DNA from: Stenotrophomonas sp. SY1
GTDB taxonomy: Bacteria; Pseudomonadota; Gammaproteobacteria; Xanthomonadales; Xanthomonadaceae
Reading direction: 5' to 3'
DNA length: 64,000 nt
Assembly: GCF_021202945.1 (NCBI RefSeq)
Contig: NZ_JAJOYR010000002.1
Coordinates: 360,112-424,111 of the forward strand
Position 1 is the stretch's first letter; the number at the start of each line of letters is the position of its first letter. A program made the translations under genes and the position numbers. Under the pieces are notes generated by a model. That model saw only the letters and a list, made by a program, of their open reading frames with translations, was not told the origin of the DNA and did no database searches. Positions 37,000 through 46,194 of the stretch are shown here, one piece after another.

Positions 37000-38398
37000 G
37001 CAGACGCTCCCACAATGCTGCCGGGATGCGGTGTTCACCGTCGATGACCAGCAGCGGTTCGATCTTCAGTTCATCGTCAGAGAGCGTCGGCTGGATCAGG
37101 CTGGCGAAACGCTTCACCAGTGCGTCCTCCTTCCACTCCGGGCGCGCTGCCAACGTGGCCATGGCCGCACGCGACTCCTTGCCCTCGCCCACGCACTCGA
37201 ACGGCTTGTGATCCTGGAACTCCAGCAGCGCGTCGTAGCCGCCGGCCTGCTCCATGTCGTCCAGCAGGTTGCGGCCGAAGATACGCACCAGACGCATCTT
37301 CGGCATGAACGGCGCCAGCGCCAGGAACACGAAATGGCACTTCGGGCAGACGCCGCACCAGCGGTTCACCGGGCGCTCGCCGAGGATGTGGAAGTTGCGG
37401 TTGCAGCTGGAGAAATGCGCGTCGTAGAAGTCGGTCCTGGCGAACTGGCGTGCGACCGCCAGCTCCGACAGCGGTCGCAGCAGCGAGTAGTAATGCAGGT
37501 CGGCGGCCACGTGCTGCTGCACGTACTCGCCAAACGCCTTCTCGAACGCCCAGCCCTTGGACCACTGGTGGTTGACCTCGCCGGTGCCGGGGATCTGGCT
37601 GCCGTAGCTGGCCGAACGCTCGTTGGAGAACACCACCTGGTCCACGCCCTGCACCAGCGCGGCCAGCACCATGATGGCCGAGTTCACCGCGGTGACCGGG
37701 ATATGCCCGTTCCATGCACCCTGGCGATTGAGCTCGAACAGCTCCGGCGCCAAGGTGCGGCCGATGTTGAGCGTCGGCAGGCCGGTGCGCTCGGCGCAGG
37801 CACGAATCAGCTGCGAACCGCCGATCCAGGTGACGGTTTCGGCCACCCCGGCATTGCGCAGCGCCTCGATGCTGACCAGCGAATCCTTGCCGCCGCCGAT
37901 GGCGACGAGGGCGTGGTGGCGCAGACCGAGCACCGGCGCTTCCGAGCCCCTCTCCCCTCGGGAGAGGGGTTGGGGTGAGGGTACGGGCGCCTCGCCCTCT
38001 CCCCCAGCCCCTCTCCCGAGGGGAGAGGGGAGTCGGAACCTGCCGCGCAGGTTCAGGCCGTTGCGGTAGGCAAACTCGCCCAGGCCGTTGAGATACACCT
38101 CTTCCACCAATGCGGCGGTGTCGGCATCGATCGCGTAGCTGTCGATGCTCACCTGCTCCGGCACGGCAGCCTTGTAATAACTCACGCCCGCGATCAGGTG
38201 CAGCAGCTGCAGTGCGCGTTGCACCGCCGCAGCGCGTTCTCCGTCCAACTGGAACGGCGCACCCGGCACGGTGACGGTCTCGGTCAGTTCCGGGCCGTCG
38301 TCGAAGGCGTAGACCAGCCGCGCCACACCGGTGTCGGCAGCAAAATCGCAGCGGACAAAGCGGAAACGGGAAACCTGGTTTTTATCAAAAGCTGTCAT
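36980..38398 (-). CDS. murL: UDP-MurNAc-L-Ala-L-Glu epimerase
   Basis: 472 residues from the ATG at 38398. The order [33 protein letters not shown] and [14 protein letters not shown]...[12 protein letters not shown] fits MurL, which converts terminal L-Glu of the peptidoglycan precursor to D-Glu using ATP. GGGKDS is a PP-loop-like nucleotide site. Residues ~122-153 are an odd insert ([16 protein letters not shown], then [11 protein letters not shown]) coded by the genome's CCCCTCTCC palindromic repeats in frame; otherwise the gene is intact. Located upstream of and coupled to murD2. Confidence 0.87.
   Translation of the reverse strand: MTAFDKNQVSRFRFVRCDFAADTGVARLVYAFDDGPELTETVTVPGAPFQLDGERAAAVQRALQLLHLIAGVSYYKAAVPEQVSIDSYAIDADTAALVEEVYLNGLGEFAYRNGLNLRGRFRLPSPLGRGAGGEGEAPVPSPQPLSRGERGSEAPVLGLRHHALVAIGGGKDSLVSIEALRNAGVAETVTWIGGSQLIRACAERTGLPTLNIGRTLAPELFELNRQGAWNGHIPVTAVNSAIMVLAALVQGVDQVVFSNERSASYGSQIPGTGEVNHQWSKGWAFEKAFGEYVQQHVAADLHYYSLLRPLSELAVARQFARTDFYDAHFSSCNRNFHILGERPVNRWCGVCPKCHFVFLALAPFMPKMRLVRIFGRNLLDDMEQAGGYDALLEFQDHKPFECVGEGKESRAAMATLAARPEWKEDALVKRFASLIQPTLSDDELKIEPLLVIDGEHRIPAALWERLRANFAA
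37942..38032. repeat. Palindromic repeat pair inserted in frame in murL
   Basis: Two copies of the CCCCTCTCCC...GGGAGAGGGG repeat (37948-37975 and 38007-38030), which otherwise occur between genes, lie inside the murL frame. The insert is translated in frame to a Pro/Gly/Arg-rich stretch without stops. Confidence 0.8.
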
Positions 38399-38479
38399 GG
38401 CGTATCCGGAAATCAAACGAACCGTTTTCGCGCGGGCGCGCGGCGGGACGACAAAAAGAGGTGCGTGGTGCGAACGTCA

Positions 38480-41083
38480 TCAGGCATCGATGACGTCCTC
38501 GCGCGGCAGAGCACGCTGGTTGTAGGTACTGGCCATGCTGAAGCCATAGGCACCGGCATCGGCAATCAACATCACATCGCCGGATGCGGTCGTGGCGGGC
38601 AGCTTCACCCGCTGTGCGAACACGTCACTGGATTCGCAGATCGGGCCGACCACGCTGAAATCAACGTCGCGTGCGTCGTCCAGGCGCGACAGGTTGGCAA
38701 TGTCGTGCCAGGCGTCGTACAGCGCCGGGCGCAGCAACGCGTTCATGCCGGCATCCAGGCCAACACGACGCACGCCATCCTTCTCCACCACCTGGGTGGC
38801 GTGGGTCAGCAGCACGCCGGACTCGGCCACCATGAAGCGGCCCGGTTCGATCGCCAGCTGGAACGCCGGGTGCACCGCCTTGATCTCGGCCAGGCCAACG
38901 GCCCAGGCATCCAGATCGAACGGCTCATCGTCGTCGCTGTACGGCACCGGCAGGCCACCGCCGATGTCCAGGATTTCCACGCTGCCGATGCGGCGCGCGA
39001 AGCCGGCCATCTCATCGACCATCTGCTTCCAGTGGCCGGCGTTCTCGATGCCGCTGCCCAGATGGGCGTGGACGCCGGTGATGCGGATGTCCAACGCGCG
39101 CGCGGCGGCGATGAACTCGTCCACGCGCAACGCCGACAGGCCGAACTTCGCGTCCTTGCCGCCGGTGTTGACCTTCTTGTGATGGCCGTCGCCGTGGCCC
39201 AGGTCGATGCGCAGCCACAGCTTGCGGCCACGGAACACCTCCGGCCAGTTCTGCAGCAGCTCGACGTTGTCGACGGTGACGTTGACGCCACGCGCCAGCA
39301 CCGCTTCGTACTCGCTGATCGGCGCGAAGCTCGGGGTGAACAGCACGCGTTCCGGGGTGATGCCCGGCACCGAGGCGAACACCAGTTCCACTTCGCCCTG
39401 CGACACACATTCCAGGCCGAAACCTTCGGCAGCGAGCGTGCGCAGCACTTCCGGATGCGAGTTGGCCTTGATCGCGTAGAAGCGGCGGTCGATGGCGCTG
39501 ATCGCCTTCAGCTGGCGGGCGCGCTCGCGCACGGTGTCCAGGTTGTAGATGTAGGCAGGCGTACCTTCGGCAGCCAGTTCCAGCAGCTGCTGGCGCTTGC
39601 CCGGGGCCTGCCACCACGGCGTCTGTCGCGGGCGGATGGTGCCGATGATCTCGCGCCAGCGCGGGCCGAACACCTGCTCTTCGTAAACCGGCATGGCGCC
39701 GCTGTCGATCAGCTCGCTGTGCAGGATCGGCAGCAGGCCGTCGGCGTCGGCTTCGTCGATGACGAAGGTGAGGTTCAGGTCGTTGGACGACTGCGAAATC
39801 ATGTGCACGCGCTCCTTGCCGAACGTGGCCCACACGTCCGAGAGCTTGTACAGCAGCGAGCGCATGCCGCGACCGACCAGGGTGATGGCCGCGCACGGCA
39901 CGATCACCTTGACCTTGCAGATTTCCGACAGGTCGGCCGACAGCGCGGCCAGCACGTCGGTGTTGACCAGGTTTTCGGACGGGTCCAGCGACACGGTCAC
40001 GTTGGTCTCGGCCGAACCGATCAGGTCCACCGACAAACCATGCTTCTTGAACAGGTTGAACACATCCGACAGGAAGCCCACCTGCTGCCACATGCCGATG
40101 CCTTCCATCGACACCAGCACGATGCCGTTGCGACGGCTGATCGCCTTCACGCCCGGCACCGGCTCGGCGCTGCCGTCGATGCTGGTGCCCGGCATGTGCG
40201 GCCGCTCGGTATCGAGGATGGCCATCGGCACGCCGGCATCGCGGCACGGCTTGATCGAGCGCGGGTGCAGCACCTTGGCGCCGGTGGTGGCGATTTCCTG
40301 TGCTTCGTAATAGTCCAGACGGGTCAGCAGGCGCGCGTCCGGCACGTCCTTCGGGTTGGCGCTGAACATGCCCGGCACGTCGGTCCAGATTTCCACGCGG
40401 CTGGCGCCGAGCAGCGCGCCGAAGTAAGCGGCCGAGGTGTCCGAGCCACCACGGCCGAGGATGGCGGTGCCGCCATCGCCGTGGCGGGCGATGAAGCCCT
40501 GGCTGATCAGCATGCGTGCCGGCTGCGCCGAGAAGCGCGGCTTGAAGTCGGCCTCGCCCTGCCACTTGCAGTTCACCGACAGGCGCTGCGACCAGGCGGT
40601 CTGGTTGGGTGCAGGCGGCTGCGCGTGCAACCACTCGCGGGCATCCATCCAGCCGAAATCCAGGCCGTTGCTGCGCAGGTAGGCCGCGCCGATGCTCGAA
40701 GACAACAGTTCGCCCTGGCCCAGCACTTCGGCCTGCCAGTCGAGCGGACGGCTGGCTGCGCGCGGGTCGTCCAGCAGTGCAGAAAGCGCAGCCAACCGCT
40801 CGGCCAGCACGTCACTGCCCAGTTCCAGCTCGGCGAGGAATTCGTTGTGGCGGCTGACCAGCGCGGCAACGCGCTCGCGGCTGTCCGCGGCGCCATCGGC
40901 GATGGCGGTCAGTTCATTGGTGACGCCGGACAGCGCCGACACCACCACCAGCACCCGGCCTCCGGTTTCGTCCGCACGTTTTTTCGCCAGTTCCCCGATC
41001 GTGTTCCAACGATGACGACGCGACACCGAGGTGCCACCGAACTTGAGAACGATCCAGCGATCGACGATTGGGGAAGCGGACAT
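38480..41083 (-). CDS. lysA: Bifunctional aspartate kinase / diaminopimelate decarboxylase
   Basis: 867 residues from the ATG at 41083 (upstream frame to 41392 lacks similarity). Residues ~1-450 are aspartokinase: VLKFGGTSV, GRGGSDTSAAYFGALL, and ACT-type regulatory repeats (VSMEGIGMWQQVGFLSDVF shortened here, then VHMISQSSNDLN). The C-terminal ~400 residues are a fold-III PLP decarboxylase: FYAIKANSHPEVL with the Lys that binds PLP, VHAHLGSG, ILDIGGGLPV, EPGRFMV and ICESSDVF. It therefore carries the first and last steps of lysine synthesis on one chain, a fusion known from Xanthomonas, Xylella and relatives. Likely a lysine-responsive enzyme. Confidence 0.95.
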   Translation of the reverse strand: MSASPIVDRWIVLKFGGTSVSRRHRWNTIGELAKKRADETGGRVLVVVSALSGVTNELTAIADGAADSRERVAALVSRHNEFLAELELGSDVLAERLAALSALLDDPRAASRPLDWQAEVLGQGELLSSSIGAAYLRSNGLDFGWMDAREWLHAQPPAPNQTAWSQRLSVNCKWQGEADFKPRFSAQPARMLISQGFIARHGDGGTAILGRGGSDTSAAYFGALLGASRVEIWTDVPGMFSANPKDVPDARLLTRLDYYEAQEIATTGAKVLHPRSIKPCRDAGVPMAILDTERPHMPGTSIDGSAEPVPGVKAISRRNGIVLVSMEGIGMWQQVGFLSDVFNLFKKHGLSVDLIGSAETNVTVSLDPSENLVNTDVLAALSADLSEICKVKVIVPCAAITLVGRGMRSLLYKLSDVWATFGKERVHMISQSSNDLNLTFVIDEADADGLLPILHSELIDSGAMPVYEEQVFGPRWREIIGTIRPRQTPWWQAPGKRQQLLELAAEGTPAYIYNLDTVRERARQLKAISAIDRRFYAIKANSHPEVLRTLAAEGFGLECVSQGEVELVFASVPGITPERVLFTPSFAPISEYEAVLARGVNVTVDNVELLQNWPEVFRGRKLWLRIDLGHGDGHHKKVNTGGKDAKFGLSALRVDEFIAAARALDIRITGVHAHLGSGIENAGHWKQMVDEMAGFARRIGSVEILDIGGGLPVPYSDDDEPFDLDAWAVGLAEIKAVHPAFQLAIEPGRFMVAESGVLLTHATQVVEKDGVRRVGLDAGMNALLRPALYDAWHDIANLSRLDDARDVDFSVVGPICESSDVFAQRVKLPATTASGDVMLIADAGAYGFSMASTYNQRALPREDVIDA

Positions 41084-41427
41084 TGGCTTTGGGGGTTCAC
41101 TGATGGAAGAAAGACCCGGCAACCCGGGCGGAACCGCCGATTCTATGCCAAGGCCGCTTTGGCCGGACGGCTGATTTCGGGCGAAAGCATCCTCATCCGG
41201 CCCCTTCCGGGGGCAAAGAAAGTAACACCTGCAACGATTCGGGTCATCCACCTGAACCTCCTGCCGGCGGGCGGGACCCAGACCGTGAGCTCGGCGGCAT
41301 GCCGGCCCCTGTAATCCGGTGCTCCTCAACGACCACCAGCTTCGCGGCCGAGGCCGCTCCCACGCCGGCGGCACGACATCCGCGCCGAGCATGCCTAAGC
41401 TGGCACACCCCGCTCCACATCACCGCC
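41084..41427. other. Spacer between lysA fusion and first PhzF gene
   Basis: 344 bases holding both start regions of divergent genes. It contains a single half REP (41339-41363) and no recognisable gene. Confidence 0.5.
41339..41363. repeat. Single GTAG-type REP half-element (variant)
   Basis: AGCTTCGCGGCCGAGGCCGC followed by TCCCAC instead of TCCTAC. The expected partner palindrome is not found nearby. Confidence 0.65.
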
Positions 41428-42297
41428 ATGACCGCGCGCCGCTACCTGCAACTGGATGTCTTTGCCGCCCATGCCGGTGCCGGCAATCCACTGGGCGTCA
41501 TTCTCGACAGCCAAGGTCTGGACACATCGGCCATGCAGGCCATCGCGGCCTGGTTGGACCTGTCCGAAACCGTCTTCTTCCTTCCCCCCGATGAGGGCGC
41601 CAGCTACCGCATCCGCATCTTCACGCCCAGCAGCGAGTTGCCCTTCGCCGGCCATCCCAGCGTCGGCGCGGCCTGGGCAGCGGTGACCTGCGGTATTGCC
41701 GAGCCCCACGCAGGCGCATTGGTGCAGCAATGCGCTGCGGGCAGGCTGTCGGTGCGTGTCACCGGACCGGCCGACGCTCCCACCATCCAGTTGGCCAGCC
41801 CCGCTGCCGGGCGGTTACCAACCCTGCCCGGCGCTGTGCCAGCGCAGATCCAGGCACTGGCCGCCAGCGGGCACGTCCCGGAACTGTGGGACAACGGACC
41901 ACGTTGGTGGCTGGTGCCGGCGCGTGATGCCAGCAGCGTGCGCGCCCTGCTGCCGGACATGAACGCCCTGGCTGATTGGACCAATGCCACCCACGCAACG
42001 GGTGTGGCAGTGTTCGCACCGGAAGCCGGTACCGACCACAACCTGGTGGTGCGCGCCTTCTGCCCCGCTGATGCCGGGAGCGTGCCCGAGGACCCGGTAA
42101 CCGGCAGCGCCAACGCCTTGATCGGCGCCTGGCTGCATCGGCACGGGCAATTGCCCGGCACCGGGGGCCGCTATGTGGTCAGCCAGGGGCGTGAAGTCGG
42201 CCGGGACGGCCGCGTGCAGGTGTCGGTGGATGCGCAGGGCACGGTGTGGATCGGCGGTCAGGTGCAACGGGTAATCGACGGACAGGTGCGCTGGTAA
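41428..42297 (+). CDS. PhzF-family isomerase-like protein (copy 1)
   Basis: 289 residues from the ATG at 41428. PhzF fold markers: QLDVFAAHAGAGNPLGVIL, LSETVFFLP with the catalytic Glu, LPFAGHPSVGAAWA, and EDPVTGSANALIGAW near the C-terminus. PhzF of pseudomonads isomerises dihydro-hydroxyanthranilate; most homologues have unknown substrates and are named epimerase or isomerase. It is the first of three tandem paralogues. Confidence 0.9.
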   Translation: MTARRYLQLDVFAAHAGAGNPLGVILDSQGLDTSAMQAIAAWLDLSETVFFLPPDEGASYRIRIFTPSSELPFAGHPSVGAAWAAVTCGIAEPHAGALVQQCAAGRLSVRVTGPADAPTIQLASPAAGRLPTLPGAVPAQIQALAASGHVPELWDNGPRWWLVPARDASSVRALLPDMNALADWTNATHATGVAVFAPEAGTDHNLVVRAFCPADAGSVPEDPVTGSANALIGAWLHRHGQLPGTGGRYVVSQGREVGRDGRVQVSVDAQGTVWIGGQVQRVIDGQVRW

Positions 42298-42329
42298 GCT
42301 GCCCAACCCCCGTCTGGAACACGCTTGCA

Positions 42330-43190
42330 ATGCCCACACGTCGTTACCTGCAGTTGGATGTGTTTTCCGCCCGCGCCGGCGCCGGCAACGCGCTGGGTGT
42401 CATCGTCGACAGCGATGGCCTCGACAGCCAGGGCATGCAGGCCATTGCCGCCTGGTTGAATCTCTCCGAAACGATCTTCTTCCTGCCAGCCGATGAAGGC
42501 GCCAGTTACCACATCCGCATCTTCACCCCGAAGGGTGAGCTGCCGTTTGCCGGCCATCCCAGCGTCGGCGCGGCATGGGCCGCCGTTGAGTTGGGCCTTG
42601 CCACGCCGGACGACGAGGGTCGGCTGGTCCAGCAGTGCGCTGCCGGCCTGTTGCCGGTGCATGTCCAGGGCGGGCGTTGGTTCCGCCAGATCCGCGTGCG
42701 CAGCCCCAAGGCCGAACGCCGCGAAATGGCGCCGGTCGAGCTGCCCGAAGGCCTGGCCGCACTGGCTCGCCCCGGCCAATCCCCGGCGCTATGGAACAAC
42801 GGCCCGGACTGGTGGTTGCTGGAGGCCGGCAGTGAAGCCGCCCTGCGTCGCTACAAGCCGGAACTTACCGCCATCGGCGCCCTGCCCGGCCGCGGCAAGC
42901 TGGCCGTGTTCGCCCCGGCCGACCGCCCGGATGTGGGCTACCAGTACGCGGTGCGCGCCTTCGCCCCGGGTGTCGGTGTCAACGAAGACCCGGTGACCGG
43001 CAGCGCCAATGCACTGGTCGCCGCGCACCTGCTTCTCGAAGGCCGCTTGAAGCCGGGCGAGCAGTACCTCGCCAGCCAGGGCCGCGAGCTGGGCCGCAAT
43101 GGCGAAGTGCGCGTGCAGGTCGATGCGGACGCGCAGATCTGGATCGGTGGCGAAGTGCAGCAGGTGATTTCCGGGCAGATCGAGTGGTGA
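42330..43190 (+). CDS. PhzF-family isomerase-like protein (copy 2)
   Basis: 286 residues from the ATG at 42330, 32 bases after copy 1. QLDVFSARAGAGNALGVIV, LSETIFFLPADEGASY, LPFAGHPSVGAAWAAVELG and EDPVTGSANALVAAH are nearly the same as in copy 1, so this is a tandem duplication that has since diverged in the middle. Active-site Glu is present. Probably cotranscribed with copy 1. Confidence 0.9.
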   Translation: MPTRRYLQLDVFSARAGAGNALGVIVDSDGLDSQGMQAIAAWLNLSETIFFLPADEGASYHIRIFTPKGELPFAGHPSVGAAWAAVELGLATPDDEGRLVQQCAAGLLPVHVQGGRWFRQIRVRSPKAERREMAPVELPEGLAALARPGQSPALWNNGPDWWLLEAGSEAALRRYKPELTAIGALPGRGKLAVFAPADRPDVGYQYAVRAFAPGVGVNEDPVTGSANALVAAHLLLEGRLKPGEQYLASQGRELGRNGEVRVQVDADAQIWIGGEVQQVISGQIEW

Positions 43191-43231
43191 GGCACGCTCT
43201 TGGAGCGGGTCGATCAGATAGCGGGACATTT

Positions 43232-43255
43232 CCTTCTCCCGCCTGCGGGAGAAGG
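43232..43255. repeat. Palindromic repeat CCTTCTCCCGC...GCGGGAGAAGG
   Basis: An 11-bp inverted repeat around CT, followed by the typical tail TGCCCCAAAGGGGCGGATGAG. The 233-base gap between PhzF copies 2 and 3 holds this repeat and no gene; it might act as a transcription attenuator. Confidence 0.7.
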
Positions 43256-43423
43256 TGCCCCAAAGGGGCGGATGAGGGGCGCTGTGCAAGGCACACCCCA
43301 TCGTCTTTGACCCAGGGAAGACCCCATCCACTTTTCGGCTATTGAACTTCGACCTCCCTCATACCACCCCTTCTCCCGCGCGCGTGAGAGGGGCCATGAA
43401 AATCAGCTTTCCACGGATTGCCC

Positions 43424-44299
43424 ATGACCACCCGCCGCTTCATGCAACTCGACGTCTTCGCCCCCCGCCCCGGCACCGGCAATCCGCTTGCCGTGGTGCT
43501 CGATGCCGAGGGCCTGGACGATGCCGCCATGCAGGCCATCGCCCGCTGGACGCGCCTGCCCGAAACCACCTTCATCAGCGCGCCCACCGCGCCGGGCGCC
43601 AGCTACCGCATCCGCATGTTCGCGCCGCAGAAGGAAGTGCCGTTCGCCGGCCACCCCAGCGTTGGCAGCGCACATGCCGTGCTTGAGGCCGGCGTCGCCG
43701 CACCGGTCGATGGCCAGTTCATCCAGGACGGTATCGCCGGCCAGTTGCCGCTACGCATCAGCGAGCACAACGGCGTGCGCACCATCGCCATTCGTACACC
43801 GCGCGCTTCCGTGGCCGAAGTGGTCGCTGCCGATGACGCGCGCCTGCAGCCGGCCATCAACGGTTGGCCGCTGGGCGAACTGCCACCGGCACTGATGGAC
43901 GGCGGCCGCCGTTGGTGGGTGGTTGAAGTCACCAGCGAAGCCTCTTTGCGCGCGCTCAGCCCGGACTGGGACGCCATCGCCACGCTGGCCGAAGCCACCG
44001 GAGCGATGGGCGTGTTTGCCTATGCGCGCAGTGAAGGCGATGACTATCAACTGGTGGTACGCGCCTTCGTCGGCAACGGCCGGCGCTTCGAAGATGCCGC
44101 GTCCGGTGCTGCCAATGCCGTGCTTGCCGCATGGCTGGACGAACGCGATGCACTACCCGGCACCGGCAAGCGCTACACCGCCAGCCAGGGCCGCGAGGTC
44201 GGTCACGACGCACTGCTGCAACTGAGCATTGATGAGCATGGCGATGTCTGGTCGGGCGGACAGGTGCAGACGGTCATCCAGGGAACCATCGACTGGTAA
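43424..44299 (+). CDS. PhzF-family isomerase-like protein (copy 3)
   Basis: 291 residues from the ATG at 43424 (a TTG two codons earlier is possible). QLDVFAPRPGTGNPLAVVL, LPETTFISAP with the catalytic Glu, VPFAGHPSVGSAHAVLE and FEDAASGAANAVLAAW are more distant from copies 1 and 2; the C-terminal motif has Ala-Ser in place of Val-Thr. It may therefore use another substrate. Confidence 0.88.
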   Translation: MTTRRFMQLDVFAPRPGTGNPLAVVLDAEGLDDAAMQAIARWTRLPETTFISAPTAPGASYRIRMFAPQKEVPFAGHPSVGSAHAVLEAGVAAPVDGQFIQDGIAGQLPLRISEHNGVRTIAIRTPRASVAEVVAADDARLQPAINGWPLGELPPALMDGGRRWWVVEVTSEASLRALSPDWDAIATLAEATGAMGVFAYARSEGDDYQLVVRAFVGNGRRFEDAASGAANAVLAAWLDERDALPGTGKRYTASQGREVGHDALLQLSIDEHGDVWSGGQVQTVIQGTIDW

Positions 44300-44347
44300 G
44301 CCGGGTCACAGGCCGTCTCTTACCCGCCCGGTTGAAGGAAGCAGGCA

Positions 44348-45145
44348 ATGCGCAGATGGATAGTGCAGGTGGCGATGTTGTTCGCGCTGGCAACCAGCGC
44401 AGCCGCCAGCAATGTCACGCAGGAACCGGAGCGGGCGTTGTTCGTCGGCAACAGCCTGGTCTACGTCGGCAACCTGCCCGCCACCTTTGCAGCGATGAGT
44501 CAGGCCAATGGCCAGCCGGTTCACAGCCAGATGATCGTCAAAGGTGGTGCCAGGTTGAACGAACGCCTGGCCGATGGCGCCGTGCATGGTGCGCTGAACA
44601 CCGAGCGTCCGGCGATACTGGTATTGCAGGAACAAGGCGGCGCGCTGCTGTGCTGGCCCGACAAGCAAGCCTGCGTGCAATCACAGGCAGCATTGAAAGC
44701 CTTGGCCCAAGCCGGTCGTGACAGCGGCACCCGGGTATTCCTGCTCGGCAGCTACCAGAGTCATCCACGCGCATCGGCCGAGCTGGTCAAGCAGGAGGCA
44801 GCGGCGGCAGCGCAGGCAGGCATCCCTTACGTGGAAATATCCGAAGTGCTGCGCAGCGCATCGACCGCTGCCCCGGAGCTACCGTGGTTTGCCACCGACG
44901 GCATGCATCCCGGCCCCGCGCTTACGCTGCTGGATGCAGTCCAACTTCACCGGGCCGTCCACGGCCGCTATCCGGAACGTGGCTTCACCGTTGACGCCCC
45001 CATCTACGGCACAAAAAGTGGCCTGGACGCCACCCTGCGGGACGCCAATGCACCCGCGCCGCTGAGCGACACGCCGACCCGCATCACGTATTCCGATGCC
45101 GAGGTCCAGCGCATCACCGCAATGCTGCAAGCCACACCGCGATAA
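44348..45145 (+). CDS. Exported SGNH/GDSL-type hydrolase
   Basis: 265 residues with a signal peptide (WIVQVAMLFALATSAAAS). LFVGNSLVYVGNLP is the block I segment with the catalytic Ser; LVLQEQGG lies in the block III region; ATDGMHPGP contains the Asp-x-x-His pair. The SGNH family hydrolyses lipids, esters or acetylated sugars; substrate here unknown. The upstream neighbour is PhzF copy 3 and the downstream one a CHMI homologue, 17 bases away. Confidence 0.8.
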   Translation: MRRWIVQVAMLFALATSAAASNVTQEPERALFVGNSLVYVGNLPATFAAMSQANGQPVHSQMIVKGGARLNERLADGAVHGALNTERPAILVLQEQGGALLCWPDKQACVQSQAALKALAQAGRDSGTRVFLLGSYQSHPRASAELVKQEAAAAAQAGIPYVEISEVLRSASTAAPELPWFATDGMHPGPALTLLDAVQLHRAVHGRYPERGFTVDAPIYGTKSGLDATLRDANAPAPLSDTPTRITYSDAEVQRITAMLQATPR

Positions 45146-45162
45146 CCGGGAACCCCATCGCC

Positions 45163-45522
45163 ATGCCCCATCTCACCATCGAATACAGCAGCAACCTGGG
45201 CAACGCCCTTGCACCTGCATTGCTCCATGCAGCCAATGGGGCGCTGATGCGCACCGGCCAGTTCCAGGAGGCCGACATCAAGAGTCGCGCGATTGCCTTT
45301 GACGACTTCGCCATCGGCAGCACCGATACCGCGCGTGCCTTTGTCGCGGCAAAGCTGTCCATCCTCAGCGGGCGCACGGCCCAGACCAAACGCGAGATCG
45401 CGCAGGCGCTGCTGGTCGCGCTGGAGGCCGCCATCGCCGCCGACGGACTGGAGCTGCAGACCAGTGTCGAGATCCTCGACATCGACCGTGACAGTTACGC
45501 AAAATCCCATCGCCACGGCTGA
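45163..45522 (+). CDS. 5-carboxymethyl-2-hydroxymuconate isomerase family protein
   Basis: 119 residues. MPHLTIEYSSNLG with the catalytic Pro after Met1, AIAFDDFAIGSTDTARAFVAAKL (conserved core), RTAQTKREIAQAL, and VEILDIDRDSYAKSH are signatures of the CHMI (HpaF-like) tautomerase family. CHMI works in homoprotocatechuate degradation, but no other gene of that pathway is nearby, so the role here may be different. Confidence 0.85.
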   Translation: MPHLTIEYSSNLGNALAPALLHAANGALMRTGQFQEADIKSRAIAFDDFAIGSTDTARAFVAAKLSILSGRTAQTKREIAQALLVALEAAIAADGLELQTSVEILDIDRDSYAKSHRHG

Positions 45523-45562
45523 TACGCCATCTGCCCCTCGCCACTGGAAGCCCGGACTACCG

Positions 45563-46171
45563 ATGGAACTGCAACACGCAATCGCCAACCACTCCGGCAC
45601 CTTCCATTGCGAAGCGCTGTCCGATGCCGCCATCACCCGCAGCATCGGCTTTTCCCACCGCATCACGCCGGCACACGACACTGCAGACGTCCCCGAGCTC
45701 CCCGGGCTGCGTGCCTTCTACAGCCAATTCGGCAGCGTGCTGTTCTACGTCGATGACGACAGTGGCGAGGCTGCCGTCCTGCTGGCTTCGCCTTCGGACT
45801 GGACGCATCTACGCCGGCATTTCGATGGTTGGACGGAAGCCATGGGCCCAGCCGAGCGCGAGGAATATCTGCCCGAATGGGTCGATGCGGCGCTGGTCAT
45901 CGGCGAAGAACCCGGGACCGGCAACTACCTGCTGATACCCACCACCGGCGAGCAGGCCGGGCACGTGTTCCTGTTCGACCACGATGGCTTCGACTTCATC
46001 GAACAGGCCCCGGACATCATCAGCTACGCGTGGAAACAACTGGATCTGGATGACAGCGCGCTGCTGGTGATCGCCACCCATCTGCGTTTCATCAGCAACA
46101 CCACGCCGCATCAATGGTGGATACGCGAATTGCACGACAACCGCGGCAATGTCGCGCGGACATACGAGTAG
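45563..46171 (+). CDS. SMI1/KNR4 (SUKH) family protein
   Basis: 202 residues from the ATG at 45563; the longer frame from 45293 overlaps the preceding gene. Acidic, with PELPGLRAFYSQFGSVLFYV, EEYLPEWVDAALVIGEEPGTGNYLL and VFLFDHDGFDFIEQAP, a SUKH-like layout as in immunity proteins against nuclease toxins. No toxin is next to it, so a housekeeping role or orphan immunity is possible. Confidence 0.6.
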   Translation: MELQHAIANHSGTFHCEALSDAAITRSIGFSHRITPAHDTADVPELPGLRAFYSQFGSVLFYVDDDSGEAAVLLASPSDWTHLRRHFDGWTEAMGPAEREEYLPEWVDAALVIGEEPGTGNYLLIPTTGEQAGHVFLFDHDGFDFIEQAPDIISYAWKQLDLDDSALLVIATHLRFISNTTPHQWWIRELHDNRGNVARTYE

Positions 46172-46194
46172 GCGCTTCCTGCCCATGGGCAGGG

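Noticed and set aside
38198..41314. 1,038-residue frame on the plus strand
   Set aside because: It is antisense to the aspartokinase/decarboxylase fusion and part of murL, both clearly identified by catalytic motifs.
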